A stretch of DNA of 64,000 nucleotides from the NCBI GenBank assembly GCA_018806915.1, contig JAGKQI010000064.1:248001-312000 (forward strand), in the 5' to 3' direction. Positions within the stretch are counted from its first letter, which is position 1. Each line of letters starts with the position of its first letter. The notes beneath the pieces are model-generated. The model had not been told where the DNA came from. It made no database searches and saw only the letters and a list, made by a program, of their open reading frames with translations. Made by a program: the position numbers and the translations under genes. Source of the DNA: Phytophthora colocasiae (Eukaryota; Oomycota; Peronosporomycetes; Peronosporales; Peronosporaceae). Below, piece after piece: positions 56,301-64,000 of the stretch.

Positions 56301-56520
56301 TTCCGGGTTTCAGGGTTACTTCCATTGGAGGCATATCCACCGGTGGATCACGACCAATAACAAACCGAAAAACATCAATGAACTGCATTAAAATGCTTCT
56401 CAGCTCCTTCACAAACTCAGGAGTAGCACCAAGTTTTCGTGCTTCGTCAACTTTTTCGAGAAGAATCGCTTTAATTTCCTCCCGTTCCTTGTCTTGGTCC
56501 ACATCAAAACAGGAAAGCAC
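53370..56520 (-). pseudogene. Pol polyprotein of gypsy element 2
   Basis: Long frame (931 codons, 56520-53725). Reverse transcriptase with MIWIDDLLGY near 55830, RNase H with VYTDASDEHWG near 55340, then the integrase: finger H ... CLHC near 54600, WDFLYMG and WVSDQGSHF near 54500 and 54320, Glu in NGTVEVVM near 54200. A TAG at 53725-53727 stops it after VVTTVPN, though the same frame continues (IFEIQNLITG, SRLKFYAD). A 1-base change near 53640 then shifts to the chromodomain (IKVHWRGLDSIEDSWEPAD), which ends at 53370. One stop and one indel therefore separate it from an intact pol. It overlaps gag by 112 bp in the -1 frame. Confidence 0.87.
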
Positions 56521-58475
56521 GCTCGCTCTTCGTCTTCCCGCAAAGCAACTTCTTCGTCGGTTTGGAGTGGTCGTTCATCAGAAAAAGCTAAAACACTTGC
56601 AACGCCTTGGTTTGGGCTGTCATCCACGTCACCCATATCCCACTCAACACTTACTTGTTGCGCCGCTGCCAGTAATTTCTTAGGACTATACCCCAACCGA
56701 TCCATGATCCACCTTGACAGTAGTAGGTCTCCCACACCCATCGGTAGATGGCCTTCCGTCACCCAACAGATCACATTTCGGAGTACTAGTGGCCCTCCAG
56801 GAGTCGAGAAACGCAGATCGAGCTTAACTTTGCTCTTCACTGGTACAGGACTGTTTCCAACTCCCTCAATAGCCGACCCTTCACTAGTTTCCTGCTGGTT
56901 AACCCACACTCCTTTTGCAGATAATTGCTTCAACAATTTTGTTGTCACCAGCGATACTTCAGCTGCACTGTCCGGAGTAATCTCGGTCTCCACCATATCC
57001 ATAACCGTGCAGGGAAGAGATGATGACGACTCCACTCTCGTCGAGTCGACTGGCGCCACTGCTAACACAGGTTTCATCACTTTTTTCCCCGTAGTGGACT
57101 CATAAATCTCCTTGGCTTCTGTGGGACTTGCAACATTGGGGCACTGAAATACACCGTGTGTTGGATCACCGCACTTGAAACACTTTTTTGGCGGTCGATC
57201 ACCCGTTGGTTTTAACTTTGGCTTTTTAGTGGTCTTGTCTGAATGATCATCGGATATTGGTCGCGGCTTAGTCGTACTAGGTGCACCACCAAACCCTTTC
57301 TTAGATGCTGCCGCAGGTTTACCAGCACCCTTGCCATGCGGGTGTGCTGAAATGTGAGCTTCGAATCTCATGAAGTCGTCCAATTCGCCACGAAGCCACT
57401 TCAAAAACAATGCCAGGTTTGATTTGGTTGTTTTGTGACACTGTCTGCTCAGTTGGTCTTTCACCGCTGCTTTAAATGATGGCGGTCTCAAAGCGTCGAC
57501 GAGATATCCAACCACCTTCTTAGGCTCAGTATGCACGACATCCTCCATGTTAAGGCAATCCAGTATCTCGTAAAACTCCGCCATAAGCCGAGACAACCGT
57601 GATTCAGCATCCTGTAACTCGGTGTCCATGCAAAGTGCCTTTACTTCTTTTTCCAGCGTCTTATAGGCAGTGTTATCTGGGTTACGAGCCGACAGAAAGT
57701 AATTTTTCCACTCGTCCTCTGTGATGTCCGTCTCCGCCTTGAAAAGCTCAAAATCACAGATCCTAACCAATGTGCCTTGCTCGATACACGCGCTAATTGG
57801 CATCACGAAAAACTTAGCCTGAGTTCCTTGATTTAGCGCCTTTATGCGTCTTGTGTAGATCGCATAGCTGTCCATGAACTCTCTTTTTTCCTTTTTAGAG
57901 CTCCCCCGATAAATCGGAGGCACCGGGAGATTTGTTCCTGCAGCCACCGTGACTGCAGCAGCTTCGGACATTCTTCCATCAGCTGCCTGCTCTGCTCCTT
58001 GAGCAAAAGCACCCCAGCGGGTTTGTAAGTGCGGCTGAACAGCTTCTGCTAAGCTTTCCAGCCTCTGTCCTTGAAGGCCAACAGCTTGTTCAGCCTCCTT
58101 CAGAATCTTGTATTGCTCTTCCAGATATCTGCGGTGCTCGTCCATTTGACGCCGCATCTCGTTTTGCTGCTCCATCAGTGCGGCCTGACGGTCATGTTGT
58201 GCTTGAAGATATTCTGAAGTTTGAGCAGCAAGTCGGTCTTGCTGAAGCCGGGCCTGGCCAATTTGTTCCGCATTCCGTTGATGCGCTGCAGCAGAGTGTT
58301 GGGCCAGGGCTTCCACTTGACGATTTGTCTCGACTCCTTGGATGACTGCCGTCCGAGTTGTTGTTTCTTGCATCATTCGCAATTCACGTTCCGATCCCGG
58401 TGGTAGTGGAGGGTAGACAGCGACAGGCATTCCCCCGGCTGGGACTGCTGCCATCGCGTCGTCAGGATCTTCCAT
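56409..58475 (-). CDS. Gag (with protease region) of gypsy element 2, 688 aa
   Basis: ATG 58475 lies 29 bp inside the 5' LTR. Residues about 30-130 are a Gln/Glu-rich coiled coil; the middle is a helical capsid region. A complete CCHC zinc knuckle (CFKCGDPTHGVFQC) lies near 57150-57190. It is followed by an aspartic-protease-like stretch with DSAAEVSLV near 56970. The C-terminus overlaps pol, and pol is read one base back, which suggests -1 frameshifting or separate initiation. The frame is intact over its whole length. Confidence 0.88.
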   Translation of the reverse strand: MEDPDDAMAAVPAGGMPVAVYPPLPPGSERELRMMQETTTRTAVIQGVETNRQVEALAQHSAAAHQRNAEQIGQARLQQDRLAAQTSEYLQAQHDRQAALMEQQNEMRRQMDEHRRYLEEQYKILKEAEQAVGLQGQRLESLAEAVQPHLQTRWGAFAQGAEQAADGRMSEAAAVTVAAGTNLPVPPIYRGSSKKEKREFMDSYAIYTRRIKALNQGTQAKFFVMPISACIEQGTLVRICDFELFKAETDITEDEWKNYFLSARNPDNTAYKTLEKEVKALCMDTELQDAESRLSRLMAEFYEILDCLNMEDVVHTEPKKVVGYLVDALRPPSFKAAVKDQLSRQCHKTTKSNLALFLKWLRGELDDFMRFEAHISAHPHGKGAGKPAAASKKGFGGAPSTTKPRPISDDHSDKTTKKPKLKPTGDRPPKKCFKCGDPTHGVFQCPNVASPTEAKEIYESTTGKKVMKPVLAVAPVDSTRVESSSSLPCTVMDMVETEITPDSAAEVSLVTTKLLKQLSAKGVWVNQQETSEGSAIEGVGNSPVPVKSKVKLDLRFSTPGGPLVLRNVICWVTEGHLPMGVGDLLLSRWIMDRLGYSPKKLLAAAQQVSVEWDMGDVDDSPNQGVASVLAFSDERPLQTDEEVALREDEERACFPVLMWTKTRNGRKLKRFFSKKLTKHENLVLLLSL

Positions 58476-58504
58476 GCTGGTAGCTATCCAGCTAAAGAAT
58501 TCTT

Positions 58505-58769
58505 TGTTATGGCTCCCAAATGGAAAATGTAGAAGTGATAATGTATTGAGCAGTTCCTTACCTCCTGCACTAGCTGCTCTTCTTTGATATGCATGTCCTG
58601 GAGGCTTTATGGACGGTTAGTGCACTTCCGTGCTTTGCTACAACCGTCTGTGTTTGCAGCAACCGTCTGCGGTCTAACCGTCTGTACTTGTTTCTCGATT
58701 CTTCTGCAGTGATGTTGTTGCTGGGCTTGATCCCATCTACAACCTCACAGTGTTGCCACGGCGACAACA
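58505..58769 (-). repeat. 5' LTR of gypsy element 2
   Basis: 265 bp, same sequence as the 3' LTR. Just inside (58495-58504) is the palindrome AAGAATTCTT in the primer-binding position. Confidence 0.93.
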
Positions 58770-58774
58770 TTATT

Positions 58775-60790
58775 TCACCCAATTCATGTAAAGCTGGATG
58801 TCAATATTATCCCTGATGCCACTAAATGGAAAAATAAAATAAAAGACTTGTCAGATGTCTTACAGTCGGCAAAGGATAACGGATTATATGCAGTCTGTCC
58901 ACACCTAAAGTTTTCGAGAAAGAGCTCCTTGTACATGTAGTCTATCTCGCTCTATCCGAACGACGGTAGGTGAAAATATGTTTTTTTTTTCATGGCAAAA
59001 GTGCGTGCTTGGATATTGAATCGTGGTATGCGGGTAATTTTGTAGAGTGCATTGCAATACACATACGCGCGCGCACATTCACACTTACGCTGCAGCTTTG
59101 CTGTTGTCGATTGCATCATTTTCCGTCAACTTTCCAGTCCGGTGTTGCATGGCTACATTTCGGTGGTCAGCAACTAATTCCAGTATTATAACCAATCGCA
59201 GCAATCCTTCACTCGAATATTCTGATCTACCTAGCCAATCAACGCTATATTACTACAACAACACAAAGTGATAGAAAAGCAAACGTGAGGACGTGTTTCT
59301 TCCTGCACTAGCAGCTGGCAAGCGCCACACCCACATTATGGCCTTGAGAAATGCAGTATGCGGGGAGGAATCAGGCTCCGGCTAGCGTTCGGCAATGCCA
59401 TCGGCTTGGCCCAAGGCGGATGGGAGAGCACCATCAAGGTTTGAAGGTGGTGCTTCCTTAGGAGCAAATCTTGCTCTCATCGAGTCAATGATTGGACAAA
59501 GTTGTCCAGGACAAGAACCGAAACGGTTGATGGCTGGAAACTTCGCCGGTTCCTTCTACCTTCCCGTGCGCTTCGCTTGAAATGGAGCCTATACCAGAAG
59601 TTAGCTTGCTATGGTCAACTACGTAGCTAGTTGCTGTATGGTACATGTAGCGGTACGTGAAGTTACAATCGGTCTGAACACGGTGGCGAAACTGCGCGGA
59701 TAAGCTGCCGCTCTCTCTAGTAGAGAGTCTCGACGATATCCCTTCGATCTCTCGCTTGACCATCGCCGCAGGGAGGAGCCTCCAGCTGCAAGCAACATAC
59801 ATCGAAGCCTCCGTTTCGCACGCCACGACATATAGCATCTGCACGGCACCCACGCTGGCTGGCTCCAAATCAGCGAATGCCTAACATTGGTTTCACGGTC
59901 TCCGCTCTTCCGTTTTTGGTCTGCAGCTGAGCTCGCGGCGGTCTTTACCTACCGCGCACAGTCGTACCGCTTCCATACGCTCTTGTAGTGGGACGCCGCC
60001 GGCGCCAAGAATGTGCCTTATTACGGGTGGCTCGGCAAGAGGAAACCGCCAGGTAATGGCCATTGTTGCCGCTGGATGGCCACATATCCCTTACAGGAAA
60101 TACTTGGCTTTCGACCGTCGTGCCCCGTGACGCACGGCAGCAACTTGAGTGTCTGCAAAGTGGCCTCATTGCCTGCCTCTACACGATCTCCCGGTCGACA
60201 GCCAGCGGGTTACTTACGGCAGCTGGGGCGAATGGCATCAAAGGTGCGTCCATCTGGTGGCAACTGAGTGTCGCCTTGGTGGCCGCAGCAAAGTCGTCCA
60301 CGTCCCGGTAATTGATAGATGGAATTTTCGCTTGTCTTATCGACCGGCGACCTGGCAGCCGCAGCTACCGGCATCACTCGTCTTATGCGAATTTGACCGT
60401 TCCAAAAGCGGCAACGACAAGAAGAAGGTAAGGCCAAAACGGCTTTCACTTGAGGTCAACTTCCACTTTTACATCAAGGTCAAAATGGCTTCGACCGCGG
60501 AATTGCACAGTTCAACGCCTTCCACAGACTGTGCCGCGTCCGTTGGGCAGCTGGGCGTTATCTCGCTTCTTTTCCTCGCTTTTTCGGGCGTCCACGCCCC
60601 GTCTCCGAGCACTCACATCGCAGCCACTTGCTTCACGCGGTGTTTCACTTCTCATTCGGCTGCCGAGCGCGCAGCTCCCGACTGACAGACCGTTCGCAGA
60701 GCAGGGACTTATAGCTCACCTCCGTGTGGCTGGCGACCAGACTCCACTGTAGAAGCGTTGCCTCCCACTGCCGAAGAAATCAGACCCTCC
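58775..60790. other. About 2 kb without a recognised gene
   Basis: Flank of gypsy element 2 and upstream region of the LRR gene. Open frames are short and show no domains. 60450-60790 is likely leader or promoter of the gene at 60798. Confidence 0.45.
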
Positions 60791-60797
60791 ATTAGCC

Positions 60798-62489
60798 ATG
60801 CAGAGTCCACGCGAGATCTCATCCGAGCGCCAAGGAGCGCTAACGCCGGCTACTGCTCGCCTGGTGACCAAGCTAGCGGTGGAGATGCCCGAAAGCGGCG
60901 CCACGCCGCGCATGCTCGACCCTTCGGCTGCGCGCCAGCCATGGGCTAATCTTAGTGTTGACACGGCTATTAGTACGGAAGAAGTGGTCGACGCTGCTGC
61001 TTTGGCTACTGTGGCTGCTTCGCAAGGTACTACCAGTTCGGCTTCTTCGATGCGTTCTGGGTCGGGATCCAGCCAAGTTGCTCTACCTGCCGGTCTACTG
61101 CCGGAACGCTACACTGCCGACTTGGCCCACTGGCAGTCGCCTGCAGACCTGCCGGAGCGCAGACTTATGGTGCAACGCATCATTGCCATGACGCGCAGTA
61201 AGCGCGTGGACGCTGCATCCTGCGCAGATGCGCGCACGCCGTCACTAGCCAAGCGCATTGAGCTGTCGCTGTACTCCCGAGCAGCCTCGTTCCACGAGTA
61301 CAGAGATCTGAACACTCTGCGGCGCCGACTGCAATCGCTCGTGTCGCTGAGCTTCCACGAGGCTGCGGTCTCACGCCGCCGTGCAGCTGCTATGATGTCG
61401 GGCAATGGCCCCGTCACTGCGGTGCCTCAATTGGGCAAGCGCAAATACAGAGCAATGACTCCGTTTGGGGTTTCCAGACTCACAATCAAGCGACCGCGTG
61501 CCGAGTGCATCGGATCCACTTCAACTTGCTCACCTCGCACCTCTGAGAGGATGAACGAGGAGGCCTTATTCTTCATCATGGATGAAGCTGTGCTTGGTCT
61601 CGTGTTCGCCTTCCTGCCCGGTCTGGAAACCGTCCGGTGTATGCAGCTCAACCGTTTCGCTCGTCGCGTGTTGCCACGGTGTGTGTTCACTCTTGAGGTG
61701 GAGTTACGTCAGCTACGACTTGCCTACACGTTACACGCGGCTGCAGTGCCGACTCAACCGGCAGCTACACTGCTGTGCCAGTTCCCGAACCTGACCAGTC
61801 TCACTGTCTTCAACTCGATGAAACCGTTGTGTGACCAGCAAGAGGCCGGTCCGGCACTGCACGCTTGGGGATGCAGTGAGCTGGACATCTCGCACGACAA
61901 CGCCGGAGAGGAAGTGGTGCAGCAGCTTGCTGAAGGGATCGAGCTTGGTGCCTGTCGACGACTGAACAGCCTCCGACTCGTGTCGGTGTTTACCAACACT
62001 TGCCGTGGCAACGCACTGCACCTGTTGTGTGCTGCTTTGGTCAAGGGATCGTGCCCAGACTTAGAAGATCTGCTGCTCGGCGGCAATGGCTTCTCAGATG
62101 TGGGCACTGTGGACGTTGCGTGGCTGCTCAAGGTCGGGTCGCTGCCAAAGCTGGCGCGCCTGGACATCCGTCGTAACTACATCGGCGAGTCGGGTTTGAA
62201 GCGGATCATGGCTTCTCTTCGCGCTGGTCGCTGCCAGCAGCTCAAGTATTTATGCATGGGCGGCAATATCATTACGGACAACTGCGTGGCACCTGTCGTG
62301 GAGCTTCTGTCGAGTGCACAATGCCCACAGATGCGTTTCCTCGGTCTAGAGGACAATTTCCTCAGTGCTCGTGGCGTGCAGTGCATCATCCAAGCAGCTG
62401 TGGCTGGTGGAATGATGCCGAAGCTGCACCACGTCTCCTGCGACGGGACGCTCGGCAGCGATGATACCCAAAGTGTTCGAGCCGCATAA
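60798..62489 (+). CDS. RNI-type leucine-rich repeat protein, 563 aa
   Basis: Single exon. Residues 1-100 are low-complexity (Ala, Ser, Thr). A helical block at about 105-200 (WQSPADLPERRLMVQRIIAM ... NTLRRRLQSLVSLSF) resembles KIX-like three-helix folds in Phytophthora proteins; that match is tentative. A basic KRKYR patch and a segment with MDEAVLGLVFAFLPG, similar in shape to an F-box, come next. From about 330 there are ribonuclease-inhibitor-type LRRs (FPNLTSLTVF, CPDLEDLLLGGNGFSD, LPKLARLDIRRNYIGESGLK, QQLKYLCMGGNIITDN, CPQMRFLGLEDNFLSARGVQ). No signal peptide or membrane helix, so it is probably cytosolic or nuclear. Complete as read. Confidence 0.8.
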   Translation: MQSPREISSERQGALTPATARLVTKLAVEMPESGATPRMLDPSAARQPWANLSVDTAISTEEVVDAAALATVAASQGTTSSASSMRSGSGSSQVALPAGLLPERYTADLAHWQSPADLPERRLMVQRIIAMTRSKRVDAASCADARTPSLAKRIELSLYSRAASFHEYRDLNTLRRRLQSLVSLSFHEAAVSRRRAAAMMSGNGPVTAVPQLGKRKYRAMTPFGVSRLTIKRPRAECIGSTSTCSPRTSERMNEEALFFIMDEAVLGLVFAFLPGLETVRCMQLNRFARRVLPRCVFTLEVELRQLRLAYTLHAAAVPTQPAATLLCQFPNLTSLTVFNSMKPLCDQQEAGPALHAWGCSELDISHDNAGEEVVQQLAEGIELGACRRLNSLRLVSVFTNTCRGNALHLLCAALVKGSCPDLEDLLLGGNGFSDVGTVDVAWLLKVGSLPKLARLDIRRNYIGESGLKRIMASLRAGRCQQLKYLCMGGNIITDNCVAPVVELLSSAQCPQMRFLGLEDNFLSARGVQCIIQAAVAGGMMPKLHHVSCDGTLGSDDTQSVRAA

Positions 62490-62659
62490 GACAAACTAGA
62501 AATTTGTTAAAATAATTTGGTTAGAGAAATTCACGAAACCTTTGTACAAATTTAAAGGACTGCTCAACAAGAATATTTCGTTTTCAACAAACCCTACCGT
62601 CACTTTGCTATCGCGATCATCTGTAGAGTACAATAGCAAACCTCCTTGGTGGCGGCGTT

Positions 62660-63247
62660 ATGTCGTACTTCATCCCGCCCGTCAACTACGGCATGATCGA
62701 GGAGGACCTGTACCGTTCGGGACAGCCTAACGAGCTCAACTTCCCCTTCCTGGAGCGACTGAACCTGCGTACCATTATTTATTTGGCGCTCGAGGAACCC
62801 AACCCGCAGTTCCAGAGCTTCGTGGAGGAACAGGAGATCCAGCTCGTGTTTTTAGGCGGAAACACCCGCATGGAGAGTCGTCGTAAGGCCTGGGAGCCAC
62901 TTTCGGAGGAAACAGTGCTAGCTGCACTCGATATTATCCTAGATCGCTCCAATTATCCACTTTACATTACGTGTCATCTCGGTCGAGACAGAACAGGTAA
63001 AGGCGGCTGAGCAGTTGAGAATTGGCTTTGTGGACTGAAATGGTGGCTGCTGTGTGATGCTTTAGGTGCTGTGGTGGGTTGTCTACGCAAGATCCAAGGC
63101 TGGCATCTGTCGTCGATCTTCGAGGAGTACCGGCGGTTCGCTGGCAGCAAGGTGCGGCTGCAGAACGAACAGTTCATTGAGCTCTTCGATACGGACCTGG
63201 TAACGATCCCTGTGAATCCACCGTCGTGGTTAAGGAAACACCTGTGA
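62660..63247 (+). CDS. Atypical dual-specificity phosphatase (PFA-DSP/Siw14 type), 172 aa
   Basis: Exon 1 is 62660-62996, the intron 62997-63065 (69 bp), exon 2 63066-63247. Starts MSYFIPPVNYGMIEEDLYRS followed by GQPNELNFPFL, the typical entry of plant/fungal atypical phosphatases of the Siw14 group, some of which cleave inositol pyrophosphates. The P-loop CHLGRDRTG is at 105-113, with Cys105 and Arg111 of CX5R in place; the residue before the Cys is Thr rather than the usual His. Exon 2 gives VVGCLRKIQGWHLSSIFEEY and FIELFD, conserved in the group. Full length and intact. Confidence 0.9.
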
Positions 63248-63500
63248 AGCTGTATAACCTGCTAGAGTACACAGGACGATACACACGAATAATAGCTGAG
63301 CTAGCAATCCAACTTTGTAGTTATCACTCTTAGATCTCGACTCGGGAAGTTGAAAGCTTCTTGGTGGCGAATCAGTACGCAATGTGCTAGCATGAAATGG
63401 CTGAAAGATAAGCACACTGGATGATAAGAGAGTAGTGTTGCTTCATTGTGTTTTCCTAGTGGGGCTCACTCTCTCACATACAAAAAGACACTTTCGCCAA

Positions 63501-63809
63501 TTAGCACCATGAGCCGCCGACCTGCTCCAGCGCGCAGTCGATCTGATCCTGGTCCTCCAGCTCCAACATCTTGGGCGTCTGGTCACCACTGATGCGCGTG
63601 CCATCCAGCAAGAAGCGCAGAGCACTGCCAGGCACGCCCTTGCGGCTTGCGTAGGCGCTGAAGATCTTCTCCATCTTGGTGTTGGGCTTCACCTTGAAAA
63701 ACGTCTCCTCTCCGGACTGGTCCTTCACTCGGATGGTAATGGCCTCCGACTTCTTCTTTTCTTCGACGTTACCGTTAGTGGCATCTGTAGCAGGCTCTTG
63801 CTCCGACAT
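63501..63809 (-). CDS. SUMO, 102 aa precursor
   Basis: Small ubiquitin-like modifier. An acidic, flexible N-terminus (residues 1-22) precedes the beta-grasp fold (ITIRVKDQSGEETFFKVK ... RFLLDGTRISGDQTPKMLEL). The protein ends QVGG at 96-99 followed by Ser-Trp-Cys, which a SUMO protease must remove to expose Gly-Gly for conjugation. Single exon; stop at 63501-63503. No SUMO-acceptor consensus is obvious in the N-terminus. It is tail-to-tail with the phosphatase gene. Identity is secure. Confidence 0.95.
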   Translation of the reverse strand: MSEQEPATDATNGNVEEKKKSEAITIRVKDQSGEETFFKVKPNTKMEKIFSAYASRKGVPGSALRFLLDGTRISGDQTPKMLELEDQDQIDCALEQVGGSWC

Positions 63810-64000
63810 TTTGACTACCAGGAAAACAAAAGACGGTTAGATGGGCGATTTTTTTCACTTGGAATTTGCAAGACTAAGTGCAACTTTTCTCCTCCTCCGC
63901 AAGTCCCCGCTGTCAGTAGGTTAGTTGGCATGGGAGACGCGTATAGATGAAGAGAAACATGTGCACATACAGCTAAGAAGAGCAGCTGTAGGCCCTAGAG

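Larger units (their letters stand above)
53025..58769 (-). mobile_element. Ty3/gypsy LTR retrotransposon 2
   Basis: Two 265-bp LTRs (53025-53289 and 58505-58769), identical by eye, TG...CA. Perfect 5-bp target duplication TTATT (53020-53024 and 58770-58774). A purine tract (GGAGGGGGAAG on the minus strand) precedes the 3' LTR. The internal order is gag with zinc knuckle and protease, then RT, RNase H, integrase and chromodomain. Confidence 0.95.

Noticed and set aside
60149..60752. Frames of 100-178 codons upstream of the LRR gene
   Set aside because: No domain, competing frames on both strands, and position fits promoter or leader sequence.
1..64000. tRNA, rRNA or CRISPR features
   Set aside because: None could be recognised by eye; a tRNAscan-type search would be needed to exclude tRNAs.

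Overview
The window is nuclear DNA from an oomycete, most likely a Phytophthora species. The evidence is four secreted proteins with RxLR and dEER-type motifs, LRR receptor-like TKL kinases, introns of about 60-70 bp, oomycete initiator-like promoter elements, and a dense nest of piggyBac, Harbinger, pogo, Tc1-like, hAT and Ty3/gypsy elements. The species cannot be fixed from the sequence alone.

Layout. 0-3.5 kb: one RxLR effector (+), then a unit of a broken lipase-like gene and an RxLR effector (both -). 3.8-4.6 kb: an unrecognised spliced gene. 5.0-10.9 kb: a piggyBac element with TTAA ends, itself split by a 1.95-kb Tc1/IS630-like element. 11.9-14.8 kb: decayed two-gene Harbinger element. 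14.9-22.9 kb: a pogo-like transposase gene cut in two by a second piggyBac element (15068-22033). Between its TTAA-flanked ends this element carries a dead transposase, a decayed fatty-acid-synthase beta-type gene and a small intact-looking spliced gene. 23.0-27.5 kb: a graveyard of host-type gene fragments (aldo-keto reductase, START, sugar transporter, DOT1-like, membrane protein). 27.7-35.9 kb: a membrane-protein gene interrupted by a gypsy element with identical LTRs and by a hAT-like remnant. 35.9-37.2 kb: an LRR/membrane gene with one frame break. 37.4-40.2 kb: a compact conserved block (small membrane protein, MPDU1 family, YL1/VPS72). 41.5-46.5 kb: two convergent LRR-TKL kinases. 46.7-50.9 kb: two more lipase/effector units. 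53.0-58.8 kb: a second gypsy element with a perfect TSD and identical LTRs. 60.8-63.8 kb: an LRR protein, an atypical dual-specificity phosphatase and SUMO.

How it fits together. Gene-dense conserved stretches (37-46 kb, 60.8-64 kb) sit beside transposon-rich stretches holding the effector genes. The same effector-lipase unit occurs three times; each lipase copy is broken while each effector copy is open. All reconstructions come from reading by eye; no database search or alignment was run.
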